DNA of 8,832 bases. It comes from Actinomycetes bacterium. GTDB lineage: Bacteria; Actinomycetota; Acidimicrobiia; Acidimicrobiales; Microtrichaceae. The stretch's first letter is position 1; each line of letters starts with the position of its first letter. The DNA lies in NCBI GenBank assembly GCA_023423215.1, contig JAFAFZ010000186.1, positions 1 to 8,832 of the forward strand, in the 5' to 3' direction. The notes below the pieces were generated by a model. That model did not search any database. It saw only the letters and a program-made list of their open reading frames with translations, and was not told where the DNA came from. Of the stretch, positions 8,285 through 8,832 are shown piece by piece. The position numbers were made by a program, and so were the translations under genes.

Positions 8285-8832
8285 GCGAGCGGGCGCCCGA
8301 ACGGCAGGCGCTCCTGCCAGGTGCGCAGGAAGTCCTCGGCCCGGTAGCAGGCGCCGAGCAGCGGGCCCTCGGGGTGGTCGCGCACCGCGTCGACGACCTC
8401 TCGCACCCGCTCCTCGACCGCGGCGCGCAGCGAGGCCTCGTCCGCCGCGTCGCCGGGGTGGTCCGCCAGCAACGGCCCGCAGGTCGTCAGGAAGTCGGCC
8501 AGCACGGTCGTCCCGCTGCGGGTCGCGACCGCCAGGCCCTTCGCCGTGATCGGGGCGGGGCCGACCGGGACCAGCAGGCTGGTCGACAGGGTGGCGGCGG
8601 CCTCGTGGTCCACGACGCCGAGCTTGGAGCCGCAGAGCAGGACGTCGCACCCGGCGGTGAGCGCCGCGGTGGCGGGCAGCTCGGAGCCCAGGGCGCCCGG
8701 CAGGCCGTCGCCGTGCTCGGCCCAGGCGGCGAGCAGCGCGTCGGTGTCCAACCCGCCGGGATCCACGACGGCCCCCGATCCGGTGGCGACGGCGACCGGG
8801 ACGGCGCCGTGCGTGGCGAGCTCGGCCAGGAC
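8281..8832 (-). CDS. Glu/Leu/Phe/Val dehydrogenase-like protein, C-terminal part (truncated by window edge)
   Basis: The frame is open from the window edge (8832) to TGA 8283-8281, giving the last 183 residues; the true start lies outside. The segment VPVAVATGSGAVVDPGGLD followed by a helix resembles the second beta strand and following loop of the NAD-binding domain of amino acid dehydrogenases (usually AVSDSxG.. and P.GLD). GCDVLLCGSKLGVVDHEAA fits the later DVLxPxA position, and VPVGPAPITAKGLAVATRSGTTVLADFLTTCGPLLA fits the block where a typical enzyme has GANxPTTPEA, IPDxxANAGG. The fit is partial: the usual ANGPTT and NAGGV are altered, so substrate or even catalysis may differ. The 3' end is translationally coupled to the serine hydrolase gene by a 4-base ATGA overlap, so the two belong to one operon. 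Another Rossmann-fold enzyme remains possible. Confidence 0.6.
   Translation of the reverse strand, partial: VLAELATHGAVPVAVATGSGAVVDPGGLDTDALLAAWAEHGDGLPGALGSELPATAALTAGCDVLLCGSKLGVVDHEAAATLSTSLLVPVGPAPITAKGLAVATRSGTTVLADFLTTCGPLLADHPGDAADEASLRAAVEERVREVVDAVRDHPEGPLLGACYRAEDFLRTWQERLPFGRPLA

Noticed and set aside
6890..8650. 586-codon minus-strand frame taken as one protein
   Set aside because: It joins an out-of-frame part of the dehydrogenase gene, the first 259 residues of the serine hydrolase and a shifted tail through the repeats. Only the middle part is real coding.

Overview
This is a very GC-rich window of chromosomal character. It has GTG and TTG starts, long spurious open frames on every strand, and few T-rich terminators, which points to a high-GC actinobacterium. 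The order bifunctional nuclease, MerR regulator, then a glycine cleavage gene recalls the mycobacterial Rv1828-Rv1832 neighbourhood. I would guess a Nocardioidaceae-type organism (Nocardioides or Aeromicrobium-like), but family level is inference.

Left part, plus strand (1-2396): a BFN-domain (DUF151) protein, a 242-base gap holding four copies of the palindrome GTCGCGAC, a MerR-family regulator resembling mycobacterial Rv1830/ResR, and, 10 bases downstream, gcvT (T-protein of the glycine cleavage system). A 21-bp-stem hairpin and a 2x16-bp tandem repeat separate gcvT from gcvP, which converges on it.

Middle part, minus strand (2533-6896): gcvP (P-protein) with a tandem two-aptamer glycine riboswitch in its leader. 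Its start is best read as a TTG at 5439 behind an AGGAG ribosome binding site. The GTG at 5502 lies inside the second aptamer. Upstream is an LLM-class (luciferase-like) flavin monooxygenase related to limonene 1,2-monooxygenase. A 22-base near-perfect palindrome just before it looks like a repressor operator.

Right part, minus strand (6950-8832): a three-copy 62-bp tandem repeat of bulged hairpins, then a beta-lactamase-family serine hydrolase broken by an apparent one-base insertion near 7507. The hydrolase start overlaps, by ATGA, the stop of a protein that runs off the window edge and resembles the C-terminal part of a Glu/Leu/Phe/Val dehydrogenase.

Together gcvT and gcvP supply two of the three dedicated glycine cleavage proteins. 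No gcvH or lpd is present here. The two genes appear to be controlled differently: gcvP by glycine sensing in its leader, gcvT as the distal gene of the regulator operon. I found no clearly new defence, secretion or mobile system. The most unexplained elements are the 62-bp repeat array and the GTCGCGAC cluster.
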